Shown one piece after another: positions 1 through 6,555 of a stretch of DNA of 6,729 bases; within the stretch, counting starts at the first letter, position 1, and every line of letters starts with the position of its first letter. Made by a program: the position numbers and the translations under genes. The stretch is taken from positions 1 through 6,729 of the forward strand of contig JAZSJD010000088.1 in NCBI GenBank assembly GCA_045534165.1. Direction: 5' to 3'. The notes under the pieces are model-generated. The model was not told the DNA's origin. It made no database searches and saw only the letters and a program-made list of their open reading frames with translations. The DNA is from SIG575 sp045534165. Its GTDB lineage: Bacteria > Bacillota > Clostridia > Oscillospirales > Acutalibacteraceae.

Positions 1-1755
1 TGCGGCAAAACATCTTACATAACATTCAAAAGCAAAACTGATGGACTTAAAGTAACTGTTGAAGCCACAATTTATGAAGAAAACGCAACCTGCGAATGGA
101 CTGTTTACATTAAGAATGAGGCAGATGAAAACTCAAAGGTGATAAATAATTTCTACGCACTTGATACAACTTTCCAAACAGGTGAAACTACAGTTTACTA
201 TTCAAAAGGAAGTCGTGACGAGCCTTACGACTTTGCAATAATGGAAAGCAAGCTCAATGCTTTCCCCTTGAACTTTGACAGCATTGAGGGACGTTCAACT
301 GACAACTATCTGCCATATTTCAACATCAATGGAGAAAACGAACAATTTGTGCTTGGTGTTGGTTGGTCAGGAAACTGGAAAACAACACTCAAAGAAATGA
401 TGGGAGAAACTGAAATTAAAGTGAAACAGGAAACTTTCAAAGCATATCTCCTGCCTCAGGAAGAAGTACGCTCCCCTCTTGTTTCCATAAGTTTTTATAA
501 AAATGAAAATCCTCTTAAAGGATTTAACGTATTCAGAAACTGGATAACAGCTTGCGTTTACCCCGAAAATATTCCCGACACATTAACTATGATGGAAGTT
601 GCAGGTCCTTTATCTACAAACACCGCCCAACAGATAATGGACACAATGAACACTTTTGATAAAAAGGTTTTTGAAAACGTTGATTACTTCTGGATGGATG
701 CCGGCTGGTATAAATATAACGAAGGTTGGCACGATTCTGTCGGCACATGGGTGCCTGATGAAAACAGATATCCAAACGGTATAAACGAACTTTCACAATA
801 TGGTAAGGAAAAAGGTTGCGGTCTTGTTCTCTGGTATGAACCTGAAAGATTGAGAGAAAACTCAGAACTTTACAACGTGGGCATTGAAAAGAAAAACTGG
901 ATTATCGGCGTTAAAGACCGTGATGATTTTATGTTTAACTTTGCAGAAGAAGGTGCCCTCCGATATATCTGCGATTTGGTTGTTTCTTCACTTAAGGAAA
1001 ACGGTGTTTCTCTTTACAGACAGGATTTCAATTTCCCGCCTGCTGAATATTGGGAATATGCTGATAAAAATTTCTATGACGGCCGAAAAGGTATTTGCGA
1101 AAACCACTACATAACCAACCATTATAGATATCTTGATTACTTAAGAGAAAACATTGACGGACTTATCATTGACAACTGTGCTTCAGGCGGAAGACGTCTT
1201 GATCTGGAAATGACAAGACGAAGCATTCCCGTGTGGAGAAGTGACTACAACTGTGCTCCCCACGACAACATTTTAGAGGCAACGCAAGCACAGACTTACG
1301 GTCTTTCTTTCTGGCTCCCCCTTTCAGGTACAGTTCAATATAACTACGATGAATATTCTGCACGAAGCAGTATAATGCCTTTTACCGTTGAAACTTTCGG
1401 CACAATTTACAGCCCTTATTTCAGCGTTTATAAAGAACAAAGAGCTATGATGTGCAACAACTTCTTCCCACTTGAATGGGGCGGATATGATTCAACAAAA
1501 ATCCTTGCAATGCAATATTCAAACGATGATGCAACTGAGGGCGAAGCTTTTGTTTACAAAAGACCTGACGTTGAAGATAAAGAATACACTTTGAAGTTAA
1601 ATGGTCTCAGCAAAGACAAAACTTACAAAGTTTATGACATTGACAGTCCTGAAAATATTTACACAATGAGTGGTAAAGATTTGATGGAAAAAGGAATTAC
1701 ATTGCAGTTACCTGATGGTGAAAAAGCATTTGTGATTATGTTTTCAGCCCGATAA
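1..1755 (+). CDS. GH36-type alpha-galactosidase, 5' partial
   Basis: Predicted to hydrolyse terminal alpha-galactosyl residues with retention of configuration. The frame is open from base 1, and the 46 residues before the GTG at 139 read like the GH36 N-terminal beta-sandwich (a segment of the type GLKVTVEATIYEE followed by CEWTVYIKN), so the gene starts upstream of the window and 139 is internal. Counting from base 1 (584 residues visible): substrate-pocket motif WMDAGWY with D233, LWYEPER at 278-284, predicted nucleophile D342 in RQDFN, the CASGGRRLD motif from C393, and predicted acid/base D415 in WRSDY. The 73-residue gap between the two Asp fits the family. The last ~95 residues form the expected C-terminal beta-domain. 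Whether the enzyme is exported cannot be seen. It stands alone on its strand, 133 bp from a convergent gene. Family is secure; the exact sugar linkage is not. Confidence 0.9.
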   Translation, partial: CGKTSYITFKSKTDGLKVTVEATIYEENATCEWTVYIKNEADENSKVINNFYALDTTFQTGETTVYYSKGSRDEPYDFAIMESKLNAFPLNFDSIEGRSTDNYLPYFNINGENEQFVLGVGWSGNWKTTLKEMMGETEIKVKQETFKAYLLPQEEVRSPLVSISFYKNENPLKGFNVFRNWITACVYPENIPDTLTMMEVAGPLSTNTAQQIMDTMNTFDKKVFENVDYFWMDAGWYKYNEGWHDSVGTWVPDENRYPNGINELSQYGKEKGCGLVLWYEPERLRENSELYNVGIEKKNWIIGVKDRDDFMFNFAEEGALRYICDLVVSSLKENGVSLYRQDFNFPPAEYWEYADKNFYDGRKGICENHYITNHYRYLDYLRENIDGLIIDNCASGGRRLDLEMTRRSIPVWRSDYNCAPHDNILEATQAQTYGLSFWLPLSGTVQYNYDEYSARSSIMPFTVETFGTIYSPYFSVYKEQRAMMCNNFFPLEWGGYDSTKILAMQYSNDDATEGEAFVYKRPDVEDKEYTLKLNGLSKDKTYKVYDIDSPENIYTMSGKDLMEKGITLQLPDGEKAFVIMFSAR

Positions 1756-1834
1756 AAAGAACCCTACTGTGAACGCTGAAGGTTGATAAGGAAGTATTTC
1801 TTTAAAATGTGAACTTACGGCACAATAATGCATT

Positions 1835-1873
1835 AAAAATCACCGATACGCAACAGCGTTATCGGTGATTTTT
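1835..1873. terminator. Bidirectional rho-independent terminator between convergent genes
   Basis: A perfect 14-bp stem pairs 1835-1848 (AAAAATCACCGATA) with 1860-1873. The 11-nt loop can fold further as CGC/GCG around AACA with one bulged T. A-runs on one side and T-runs on the other give a U-tail in both directions. It lies 80 nt past the galactosidase stop and 16 nt past the stop of the convergent membrane-protein gene, so it probably ends both transcripts. Confidence 0.88.
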
Positions 1874-1888
1874 ATCTTTTATTAAAAC

Positions 1889-2350
1889 TTACACTTCTTC
1901 ATGTTCAGGCTGTCTGTTTTCTTTTTTTGCGAAGCCTCTGTTGAGTGCCTTTTCAAGGAAAGGAATGGGAAGAGATTTTTTAAGAATTGCAAAAACAATA
2001 AATACAACGAATACAACAAACCTGAGGAAACCAAGACCTGTGAAAACGATATTAACTATATGGTCTACAATTGAGAAATCAATTTCTTTACCAAAAATGC
2101 CTACTATATCGTTAACAAGACCGAAAATTGTAGGAATAAAGTTCATTAATAAACCGATGAAAGTGAACAACACTGAAATAACAACTGCTTTAACTGCTGA
2201 TTTTTTAAGAAGAACACTACGCTCTACCAAAAGAACATATAAAGCGAGAATTACCAGAATAGCAAAAGTAAAACCTGTGTCAAACAAACCTAAAAGGAAC
2301 ATAAACACAGCCAACATACTTACAGGTATACCTAATCTTGATTTTTGCAT
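1889..2350 (-). CDS. Small integral membrane protein of unknown function
   Basis: A 153-residue protein that I do not recognise as a named family. It has four likely membrane helices at about 7-23, 26-43, 53-76 and 97-124, with short loops. The helix 2-3 loop carries VERSVLLKK (42-50), and the tail after helix 4 is first basic (KK, NRGFAKK) and then acidic (EHEEV). By the positive-inside rule both termini and the 2-3 loop face the cytoplasm. The VE-x-LLKK-SAVKAV stretch leading into helix 3 resembles the amphipathic entry segment of small DUF4870/Tic20-like membrane proteins, but this is only an impression. The start is fixed by GGGAG (2360-2364) 9 nt upstream of the ATG and by a strong promoter at 2420-2448. 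The terminator at 2469-2503 separates it from the upstream ceramidase-like gene, so it is probably monocistronic. Confidence 0.85.
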   Translation of the reverse strand: MQKSRLGIPVSMLAVFMFLLGLFDTGFTFAILVILALYVLLVERSVLLKKSAVKAVVISVLFTFIGLLMNFIPTIFGLVNDIVGIFGKEIDFSIVDHIVNIVFTGLGFLRFVVFVVFIVFAILKKSLPIPFLEKALNRGFAKKENRQPEHEEV

Positions 2351-2419
2351 AAATCATTTCTCCCTTTTGATAAACTTAAAGAAGCTCAGTATAAATACCA
2401 AATAACACCTCTCATGCGG

Positions 2420-2448
2420 ATTATAACATAATGCGACAGAAAATTCAA
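2420..2448 (-). promoter_or_regulatory. Sigma-A-type promoter for the membrane-protein gene
   Basis: On the - strand, -35 TTGAAT (2443-2448), a 17-bp spacer, then a consensus -10 TATAAT (2420-2425) preceded by TGT, an extended -10. The expected transcript starts near 2413, giving a leader of about 60 nt that ends in the GGGAG ribosome site. Confidence 0.82.
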
Positions 2449-2468
2449 CATCAGAAAAAATATTTTTC

Positions 2469-2503
2469 AAAAAAACAGCCGGCACATATCAACTATGTGC
2501 CGG
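2469..2503 (-). terminator. Rho-independent terminator of the ceramidase-like gene
   Basis: Read on the - strand, CCGGCACATA, loop GTTGA and TATGTGCCGG form a 10-bp perfect stem (2494-2503 with 2479-2488), followed by CTG and seven T (2469-2475). It starts 17 nt after the stop codon at 2521-2523. It isolates this gene from the membrane-protein gene downstream. Confidence 0.92.
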
Positions 2504-2520
2504 TCTGAATTATTATTGAG

Positions 2521-4248
2521 TTATCTTACGCTATCATAAAGTTCATAGAATTTTCCGTAAATATCTGATGCTGCACTACCGCCGATTGATGTAAGTCCCC
2601 AGCTGTCGCCAAATGAAAGTTCATCATCTTCTGCATCGTAGTTAAGACGAAGATATACGAAATCCTGATCAGGCATAATATAGCCGAGTGCATCGTTAAC
2701 AAGGTCGAATACGAGAATTTCGTCGTTACCGTCGTTCATAATTTCGTTTGCACTCTTATAGGGGAATTCAGTCATGTTAGGTCCGCCGATAACAAGTTCA
2801 GCATATGTTTCGCCGGGACAAAGGATGATTTTTACATCTTTACCGAGTTCCATATAACCAACTTCTGTTGATGCTACGATGTTGCCTTCTTCATCTTCAT
2901 ACATTACATTGTTTGCAAGTGAAAGTTTACCGAATGCTCTGTAAACACCGTTTTCAACGGGAACAATATATTCTGTATGTTTAACGTTAAGGATAGGTTC
3001 GATTGTTTTGATTTCTGCTTCAAAACCACCTTCATACCAAGGTGTATAGCCTTCGCTGTCTTTTGCCATAGCTTCTCTTTCTTCATCAATCAGGTCTGAA
3101 GCTTTGATTTCATCTTCTGTCATACCGATTGCAAGAAGGATGTAACCGATTTCTTCACCGTAACGGATTGTTGAATTCAATCTGTCAAGATCAAGGCCAT
3201 CGTTTGAATAGTGCTGTTCTTCTGTGTATGTGCCAACTGCGCCCTGGATGTAGATGAAGTTATAACCTGCTTCGTTTACAACTTCTTCGGTATAGAAAAC
3301 GAAGTCAGATGTGATAATCTGTGTGCCGTAACCTACTGTTTCGGGATGGCAACCAAAGTTAGAAAGAATTGTACCCTTTGAACCATCATCAGGTGTGAAC
3401 ATAATGCGGCTCATATCTTCAATCATAACCTGGGGATTTGTACGGTCACGTACATAATCGCTGATGTCTGTTTTTGAAATTGTAAGAGTACCTGTTTTCA
3501 TATTTGCAACTGCTTCTTTTGCACAAGCTGCTGTCTGGTCAGCAATTGTCTGGAGAAGTTTTGTATCAACAGGGTCGCAGAGCCAATCAAGGCTGAAGAA
3601 AGCTGAGAAAAGGTTCTGGAAAACATGACCGAATGTGTTTGTATAGATACCCTGTGTATCGATACCGCTGTGAACGTGTGTTGCTGAAACGTTGATGCTT
3701 GTAACATTAACACCTGGAAGTGCTGCAAGAACTGCTGCACGGATATTTCTTACATCTTCATTAGCAAGACCGAGACAGTCAACTGCTGCAAGAATTGTAA
3801 CACCTCTGCCTGAACCATCATCAAGAGCGATAAGTCTTACTTTAAGATCATCTGCACATTCTGAAAGGATAAGGTTAATATCATAACCGCCTTTATAATA
3901 CTTGCCTTCTGAAAAATCATCAGGAAGAATTGAAGCTGAAGAATAACCTAATTTCCATTGTGCATTTGCAGCGGGTTCATCAATAAATTTATCGTGACCT
4001 GCCATAAAGTTTTCACTTGAATGTGTTGAGGGATCCTGAATCTTTATTGTCGGAGGAAGAAGAGTTGAAATACCATCAAGGAGAAAATCCACAATAGCAT
4101 TGAGAGTGTCTGACACAACATCAGCGAAAATTGCACTTGCTGAAGATTTTAAATCTTCATCAGGTGTTACAGCTGTAACTGTAAAGCCTGAGCACAACAT
4201 AACAAAGCTCATTACTATTGCTACAATAGTTTTTGTACTTTTTTTCAT
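2521..4248 (-). CDS. Secreted neutral/alkaline ceramidase-family hydrolase
   Basis: A 575-residue protein of the neutral/alkaline non-lysosomal ceramidase type, a zinc amidase that splits ceramide into sphingosine and fatty acid. Start: M at 4248, with GGTAGG (4259-4264) 10 nt upstream; the longer frame from TTG 4311 would begin inside the -35 box. Residues 1-26 form a signal peptide (MKKSTK, hydrophobic core, likely cut after VTA). Candidate zinc ligands match the family pattern: H191 in ATHVHSG, H301 in FGCHPET, E480 in CPGE, Y523 in ALGY; H193 may contact substrate. ITSDF and YIQGAVG follow H301 as expected. Unlike the longer family members it ends about 50 residues after the Tyr, so the C-terminal Ig-like domain is absent. 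Residues 30-65 and about 200-225 are hydrophobic or amphipathic. It is probably secreted and monocistronic. Family is well supported; ceramide as substrate is inferred. Confidence 0.82.
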   Translation of the reverse strand: MKKSTKTIVAIVMSFVMLCSGFTVTAVTPDEDLKSSASAIFADVVSDTLNAIVDFLLDGISTLLPPTIKIQDPSTHSSENFMAGHDKFIDEPAANAQWKLGYSSASILPDDFSEGKYYKGGYDINLILSECADDLKVRLIALDDGSGRGVTILAAVDCLGLANEDVRNIRAAVLAALPGVNVTSINVSATHVHSGIDTQGIYTNTFGHVFQNLFSAFFSLDWLCDPVDTKLLQTIADQTAACAKEAVANMKTGTLTISKTDISDYVRDRTNPQVMIEDMSRIMFTPDDGSKGTILSNFGCHPETVGYGTQIITSDFVFYTEEVVNEAGYNFIYIQGAVGTYTEEQHYSNDGLDLDRLNSTIRYGEEIGYILLAIGMTEDEIKASDLIDEEREAMAKDSEGYTPWYEGGFEAEIKTIEPILNVKHTEYIVPVENGVYRAFGKLSLANNVMYEDEEGNIVASTEVGYMELGKDVKIILCPGETYAELVIGGPNMTEFPYKSANEIMNDGNDEILVFDLVNDALGYIMPDQDFVYLRLNYDAEDDELSFGDSWGLTSIGGSAASDIYGKFYELYDSVR

Positions 4249-4282
4249 AACATTACTACCTACCTTTTTATTTAGTGTAATA

Positions 4283-4311
4283 ATTATAACATTGTAGTAT
4301 AAAAAAATCAA
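4283..4311 (-). promoter_or_regulatory. Sigma-A-type promoter for the ceramidase-like gene
   Basis: On the - strand, -35 TTGATT (4306-4311), a 17-bp spacer, then -10 TATAAT (4283-4288) preceded by TGT. Transcription should start near 4276, about 28 nt before the ATG at 4248. The in-frame TTG at 4311 is the first three bases of this -35 box, so it cannot be the translation start if this promoter is used. Confidence 0.8.
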
Positions 4312-4359
4312 CCAAATTTCTCCAAAAGCTAATTATTTTTTAAATAAATCAGTTATATT

Positions 4360-4381
4360 TTCTTCTGATATCATAGAAGAA
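4360..4381. repeat. Inverted repeat upstream of the ceramidase-like promoter
   Basis: TTCTTCT (4360-4366) and AGAAGAA (4375-4381) form a perfect 7-bp inverted repeat around an 8-bp centre that contains GATATC. It lies about 50 bp upstream of the -35 box, in the otherwise featureless AT-rich stretch 4312-4456. It could be a regulator site. In such AT-rich DNA it could also arise by chance. Confidence 0.3.
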
Positions 4382-4456
4382 TTGTTCGTGTTTTCCGCAA
4401 AGCAAAAACGTCATAATTAAATATTCTTAATTTTTCAGCACATCCCCTTTCACTGC

Positions 4457-4488
4457 AAAAAAATACCACGGTATTACTACCGTGGTAT
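4457..4488 (-). terminator. Rho-independent terminator of the lipoprotein gene
   Basis: On the - strand ATACCACGGTA (4478-4488), loop GTAA and TACCGTGGTAT (4463-4473) form an 11-bp perfect stem running straight into seven T (4457-4463). It begins 8 nt after the stop codon at 4496-4498, so transcripts of the lipoprotein gene should not reach the ceramidase-like gene. Confidence 0.93.
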
Positions 4489-4495
4489 AGGGATT

Positions 4496-5335
4496 TTACC
4501 AAACAAATTTTGTGAATTCACTTGATTTTGTTATGTTCTTCACGTGGAACTGACCGAGAAGTGAAATATCAACATCAAGGTCTGCTGTACCCTCAAATTT
4601 TGCATAAATAACGTTGCCTGTTGTTGAATCAATCTTCACTAATGCGTAACTGTCGTGATAAGTCATATCAATAGATTTAAGCACTGCAAGCATCTGCTTT
4701 GCTTCTGCCGCATCGATAACTGACATAATTCTTCCGTGACGGCTTAATGTGCCTTTGCCCGGATTTTTTTCTGTGCCAATTTTGATTAAAATTTCGCAAG
4801 TTGTTCCATTCTGTTTAAGTGTTGCACTTTCAACATCCTGTGCTCTTAACTTACTTGCCCATGTTTCACCGTTTACAGGGAAATCGTCAATATTATTTTT
4901 ACCCTTTGACATAGTTGATGTTTCATCTTTTCTTACAATATTTACAATCCAGTCGGGAAAAGCTGATGTATCGTCATTAACATCCATAAGTGTTCTTTTT
5001 GTGTAGCCGGGATTTGCAACTTTAACTCTGTTGAGAGCTTTGTTGCAATATTCAACAATTTCACTCTTTGTCTGGGGAACATCGGATTTTGCTGAAGTTG
5101 TGGATGTAACATCTTCATCTTCTGAAAGAACAGTTGTTACTTCTTCAAACTTAGTAACAACTTCTGTTTTCCCTTCTTCATTTGTAACAACTTCCGTTAC
5201 AACCTGTGTTTCTTCTTTTTCTGAAACGGTTGTTTCATTTGTTGCTGAAGTGATATTTTCTTCTTCCTCTGCACCGCAGGCAGCAAAGGAAAACAAAATT
5301 GCTGTGGCTGACAATAAAGCTATTAATTTTTTCAT
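4496..5335 (-). CDS. Uncharacterised membrane-anchored lipoprotein
   Basis: A 279-residue exported lipoprotein of unknown function. Residues 1-20 form a lipoprotein signal peptide (MKKLIALL start, lipobox FAAC, lipidated C20, then G), which anchors the protein to the outer face of the membrane. Residues 21-85 are a low-complexity acidic linker rich in Thr, Glu and Val with imperfect repeats (VVT at 45, 49 and 59; EEV near 64), probably a flexible spacer. Residues 88-279 look like one folded domain: an SEIVEYCNKALNRVK helix followed by NPGYTK, then alternating beta strands with SRHGRIMSVIDAAEAKQML near 198-216 and a hydrophobic C-terminal end. I recognise this style from Ruminococcus-like lipoproteins but cannot name the domain. 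C97 and C180 could pair. The start is supported by AGAGAGG 6 nt upstream and a strong promoter. It is divergent from the fucosidase gene and has its own terminator. Confidence 0.88.
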   Translation of the reverse strand: MKKLIALLSATAILFSFAACGAEEEENITSATNETTVSEKEETQVVTEVVTNEEGKTEVVTKFEEVTTVLSEDEDVTSTTSAKSDVPQTKSEIVEYCNKALNRVKVANPGYTKRTLMDVNDDTSAFPDWIVNIVRKDETSTMSKGKNNIDDFPVNGETWASKLRAQDVESATLKQNGTTCEILIKIGTEKNPGKGTLSRHGRIMSVIDAAEAKQMLAVLKSIDMTYHDSYALVKIDSTTGNVIYAKFEGTADLDVDISLLGQFHVKNITKSSEFTKFVW

Positions 5336-5361
5336 ATAGTACCTCTCTCTTTTTCACTCAA

Positions 5362-5399
5362 CTTGACTAATATAACAAAAAATCTTTTACTTTGTCAAG
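5362..5399. repeat. CTTGAC/GTCAAG inverted repeat straddling the lipoprotein promoter
   Basis: CTTGAC (5362-5367) and GTCAAG (5394-5399) are exact inverted copies with centres 32 bp apart, about three helical turns. One arm overlaps the -35 hexamer of the lipoprotein gene and the other covers its predicted transcription start. The spacing suits a looped or dimeric repressor. Six base pairs alone is weak evidence. Confidence 0.3.
5369..5398 (-). promoter_or_regulatory. Strong sigma-A-type promoter for the lipoprotein gene
   Basis: On the - strand, a consensus -35 TTGACA (5393-5398), an 18-bp spacer, then -10 TATATT (5369-5374) preceded by TGT. The predicted start is near 5362, with a leader of about 27 nt that contains AGAGAGG (5342-5348) 6 nt before the ATG. 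It has the best -35 match of the four promoters in the window. Confidence 0.82.
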
Positions 5400-5437
5400 G
5401 AAAATAAAATTAAAATTTAATTAAATTTATAAAACTA

Positions 5438-5466
5438 TTGTAAAGGTTTCTGTTTGCTGATAAAAT
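5438..5466 (+). promoter_or_regulatory. Sigma-A-type promoter for the fucosidase gene
   Basis: -35 TTGTAA (5438-5443), a 17-bp spacer, then -10 TAAAAT (5461-5466) preceded by TGA, an extended -10. Transcription should start near 5473. This makes the ATG at 5474 effectively leaderless and favours the ATG at 5498. The divergent lipoprotein promoter lies about 40 bp away, so one regulator could act on both. Confidence 0.7.
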
Positions 5467-5497
5467 ATAGAAAATGCTTTGGAAAGTAGTGGAAAAT

Positions 5498-6508
5498 ATG
5501 GATAACAGACAATGGTTTAAAGAAGCACAATACGGTATGATGGCTCATTGGGGACTGTACTCCATACTTGGCGGTGAATATAAAGGCAGACGTGTGCGTG
5601 ATTATGCTGAATGGATTCAGAGCTTTATGGCTATACCTAACAAGGAATATGAAAAATATGCTGAAATTTTCAATCCCATTTATTTTGATGCTGAAGAATG
5701 GATTAAACTTGCAAAAGATTGCGGGATGAAATATTTTGTTTTCACTTCCAAACACCACGACGGTTTTGCAATGTTTAAAAGCGAAGCCGACAAATTCAAC
5801 ATTGTTGATGCCACGCCTTTCAGAAGAGATGTTGTTGCAGAGCTTGGTGAAGCCTGCTACAAACACGGACTTAAATTCGGTCTTTATTATTCTCAGGAGC
5901 TTGACTGGCACCATCCTCACGGTGGTGGATATGATAATTTTGCAGGTTGTTCAGGTGTTTCCTGGGACAACAGCTGGGATTATCCTGACAGAGAGAAAAA
6001 AGATTTTTCAATTTGTTTTGAAGAAAAAATCAAACCCCAGGTTAAAGAAATCCTGACAAAATATGGTGATTTGTGCCTTATCTGGTTTGACGTTCCGCAC
6101 ACAATAACAAAAGAGCAAAGCCTTGAACTGAACAGACTTGTTAAAACATATCAGCCTGATTGCCTGATAAATTCAAGAATAGGTAACGGTGCTTATGATT
6201 ACGTTTCTTTAGGCGACAATGAATATCCCACAGAATTTAAAACTTCAGAAAATTCTGACCCTAACAGCCTTGACGGTTTCAAATATTCTCCTTACGGACT
6301 TTACGAAACTGCAGGCACACTTAATTCTTCCTGGGGATATAAATATTACGACCAGAATTGGATAACACCTGAAGAAATTGCAGAAAGAAGAACGAGACTT
6401 AATTCTTTAGGCGTGAATTATCTTCTCAACATCGGACCTGACCATTTGGGAAGAATCCCCTCTTTTTCCGTTGAAGCATTGAAAAAATCAATTGAACTGA
6501 TGAAATAA
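5498..6508 (+). CDS. GH29 alpha-L-fucosidase, short catalytic-domain form
   Basis: Predicted to remove terminal alpha-L-fucose with retention of configuration. A 336-residue TIM-barrel protein with no signal peptide, hence cytoplasmic. Family motifs in order: QWFKEAQYGMMAHWGLYS (H17), KHHDGF (H86, H87), KFGLYYS (Y131), predicted nucleophile D198 in LIWFDVP, a likely acid/base E270 in LYETAGTLNSSWGY, and NYLLNIGPD near the end. Many GH29 enzymes add a C-terminal beta-sandwich; this one stops about 20 residues after the barrel. WFDVP replaces the common WFDG. The start was chosen because the family begins just before QWF and because ATG 5474 lies on the predicted transcription start. The ribosome site is weak (GGAAAG at 5481-5486, or GTGG at 5489-5492). 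The promoter is its own and no gene follows on this strand in the window. The family is clear; other alpha-linked deoxy-sugars remain possible substrates. Confidence 0.9.
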   Translation: MDNRQWFKEAQYGMMAHWGLYSILGGEYKGRRVRDYAEWIQSFMAIPNKEYEKYAEIFNPIYFDAEEWIKLAKDCGMKYFVFTSKHHDGFAMFKSEADKFNIVDATPFRRDVVAELGEACYKHGLKFGLYYSQELDWHHPHGGGYDNFAGCSGVSWDNSWDYPDREKKDFSICFEEKIKPQVKEILTKYGDLCLIWFDVPHTITKEQSLELNRLVKTYQPDCLINSRIGNGAYDYVSLGDNEYPTEFKTSENSDPNSLDGFKYSPYGLYETAGTLNSSWGYKYYDQNWITPEEIAERRTRLNSLGVNYLLNIGPDHLGRIPSFSVEALKKSIELMK

Positions 6509-6516
6509 AAGAAACC

Positions 6517-6536
6517 GTTGGAGATTTTACTCCAAC
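6517..6536 (+). terminator. Hairpin 9 nt after the fucosidase stop
   Basis: GTTGGAG (6517-6523), loop ATTTTA and CTCCAAC (6530-6536) form a perfect 7-bp stem. No T-tract follows; a small ACAGT-CAG-ACTGT repeat (6535-6547) abuts it instead. It is therefore more likely a 3'-end stabiliser or a weak terminator than the main terminator. Confidence 0.45.
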
Positions 6537-6555
6537 AGTCAGACTGTCGATAAAC

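Noticed and set aside
139..141. GTG at 139 as the start of the galactosidase
   Set aside because: The frame is open to base 1 and the upstream residues match the GH36 N-terminal domain, so the GTG is an internal valine.
1941..2405. 154-codon open frame on the + strand opposite the membrane-protein gene
   Set aside because: It is an antisense shadow: Lys/Thr/Ile-rich, with no ribosome site, while the - strand frame has a promoter, a Shine-Dalgarno and clear membrane helices.
4249..4311. Upstream extension of the ceramidase-like protein from the TTG at 4311
   Set aside because: The TTG is part of the -35 box, and the extension would place residues in front of a proper signal peptide. The ATG at 4248 has a ribosome site.
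5031..5339. Ser/Thr/Val-rich open frame on the + strand opposite the lipoprotein
   Set aside because: It mirrors the repetitive linker of the lipoprotein in antisense and has no start signals.
5474..5497. Fucosidase start at the ATG at 5474
   Set aside because: It lies on the predicted transcription start and has no ribosome site. Family alignment begins at the methionine at 5498.
5435..5920. 161-codon frame on the - strand overlapping the fucosidase start
   Set aside because: It is an antisense shadow of a gene with clear GH29 motifs, and it would run through the fucosidase promoter.
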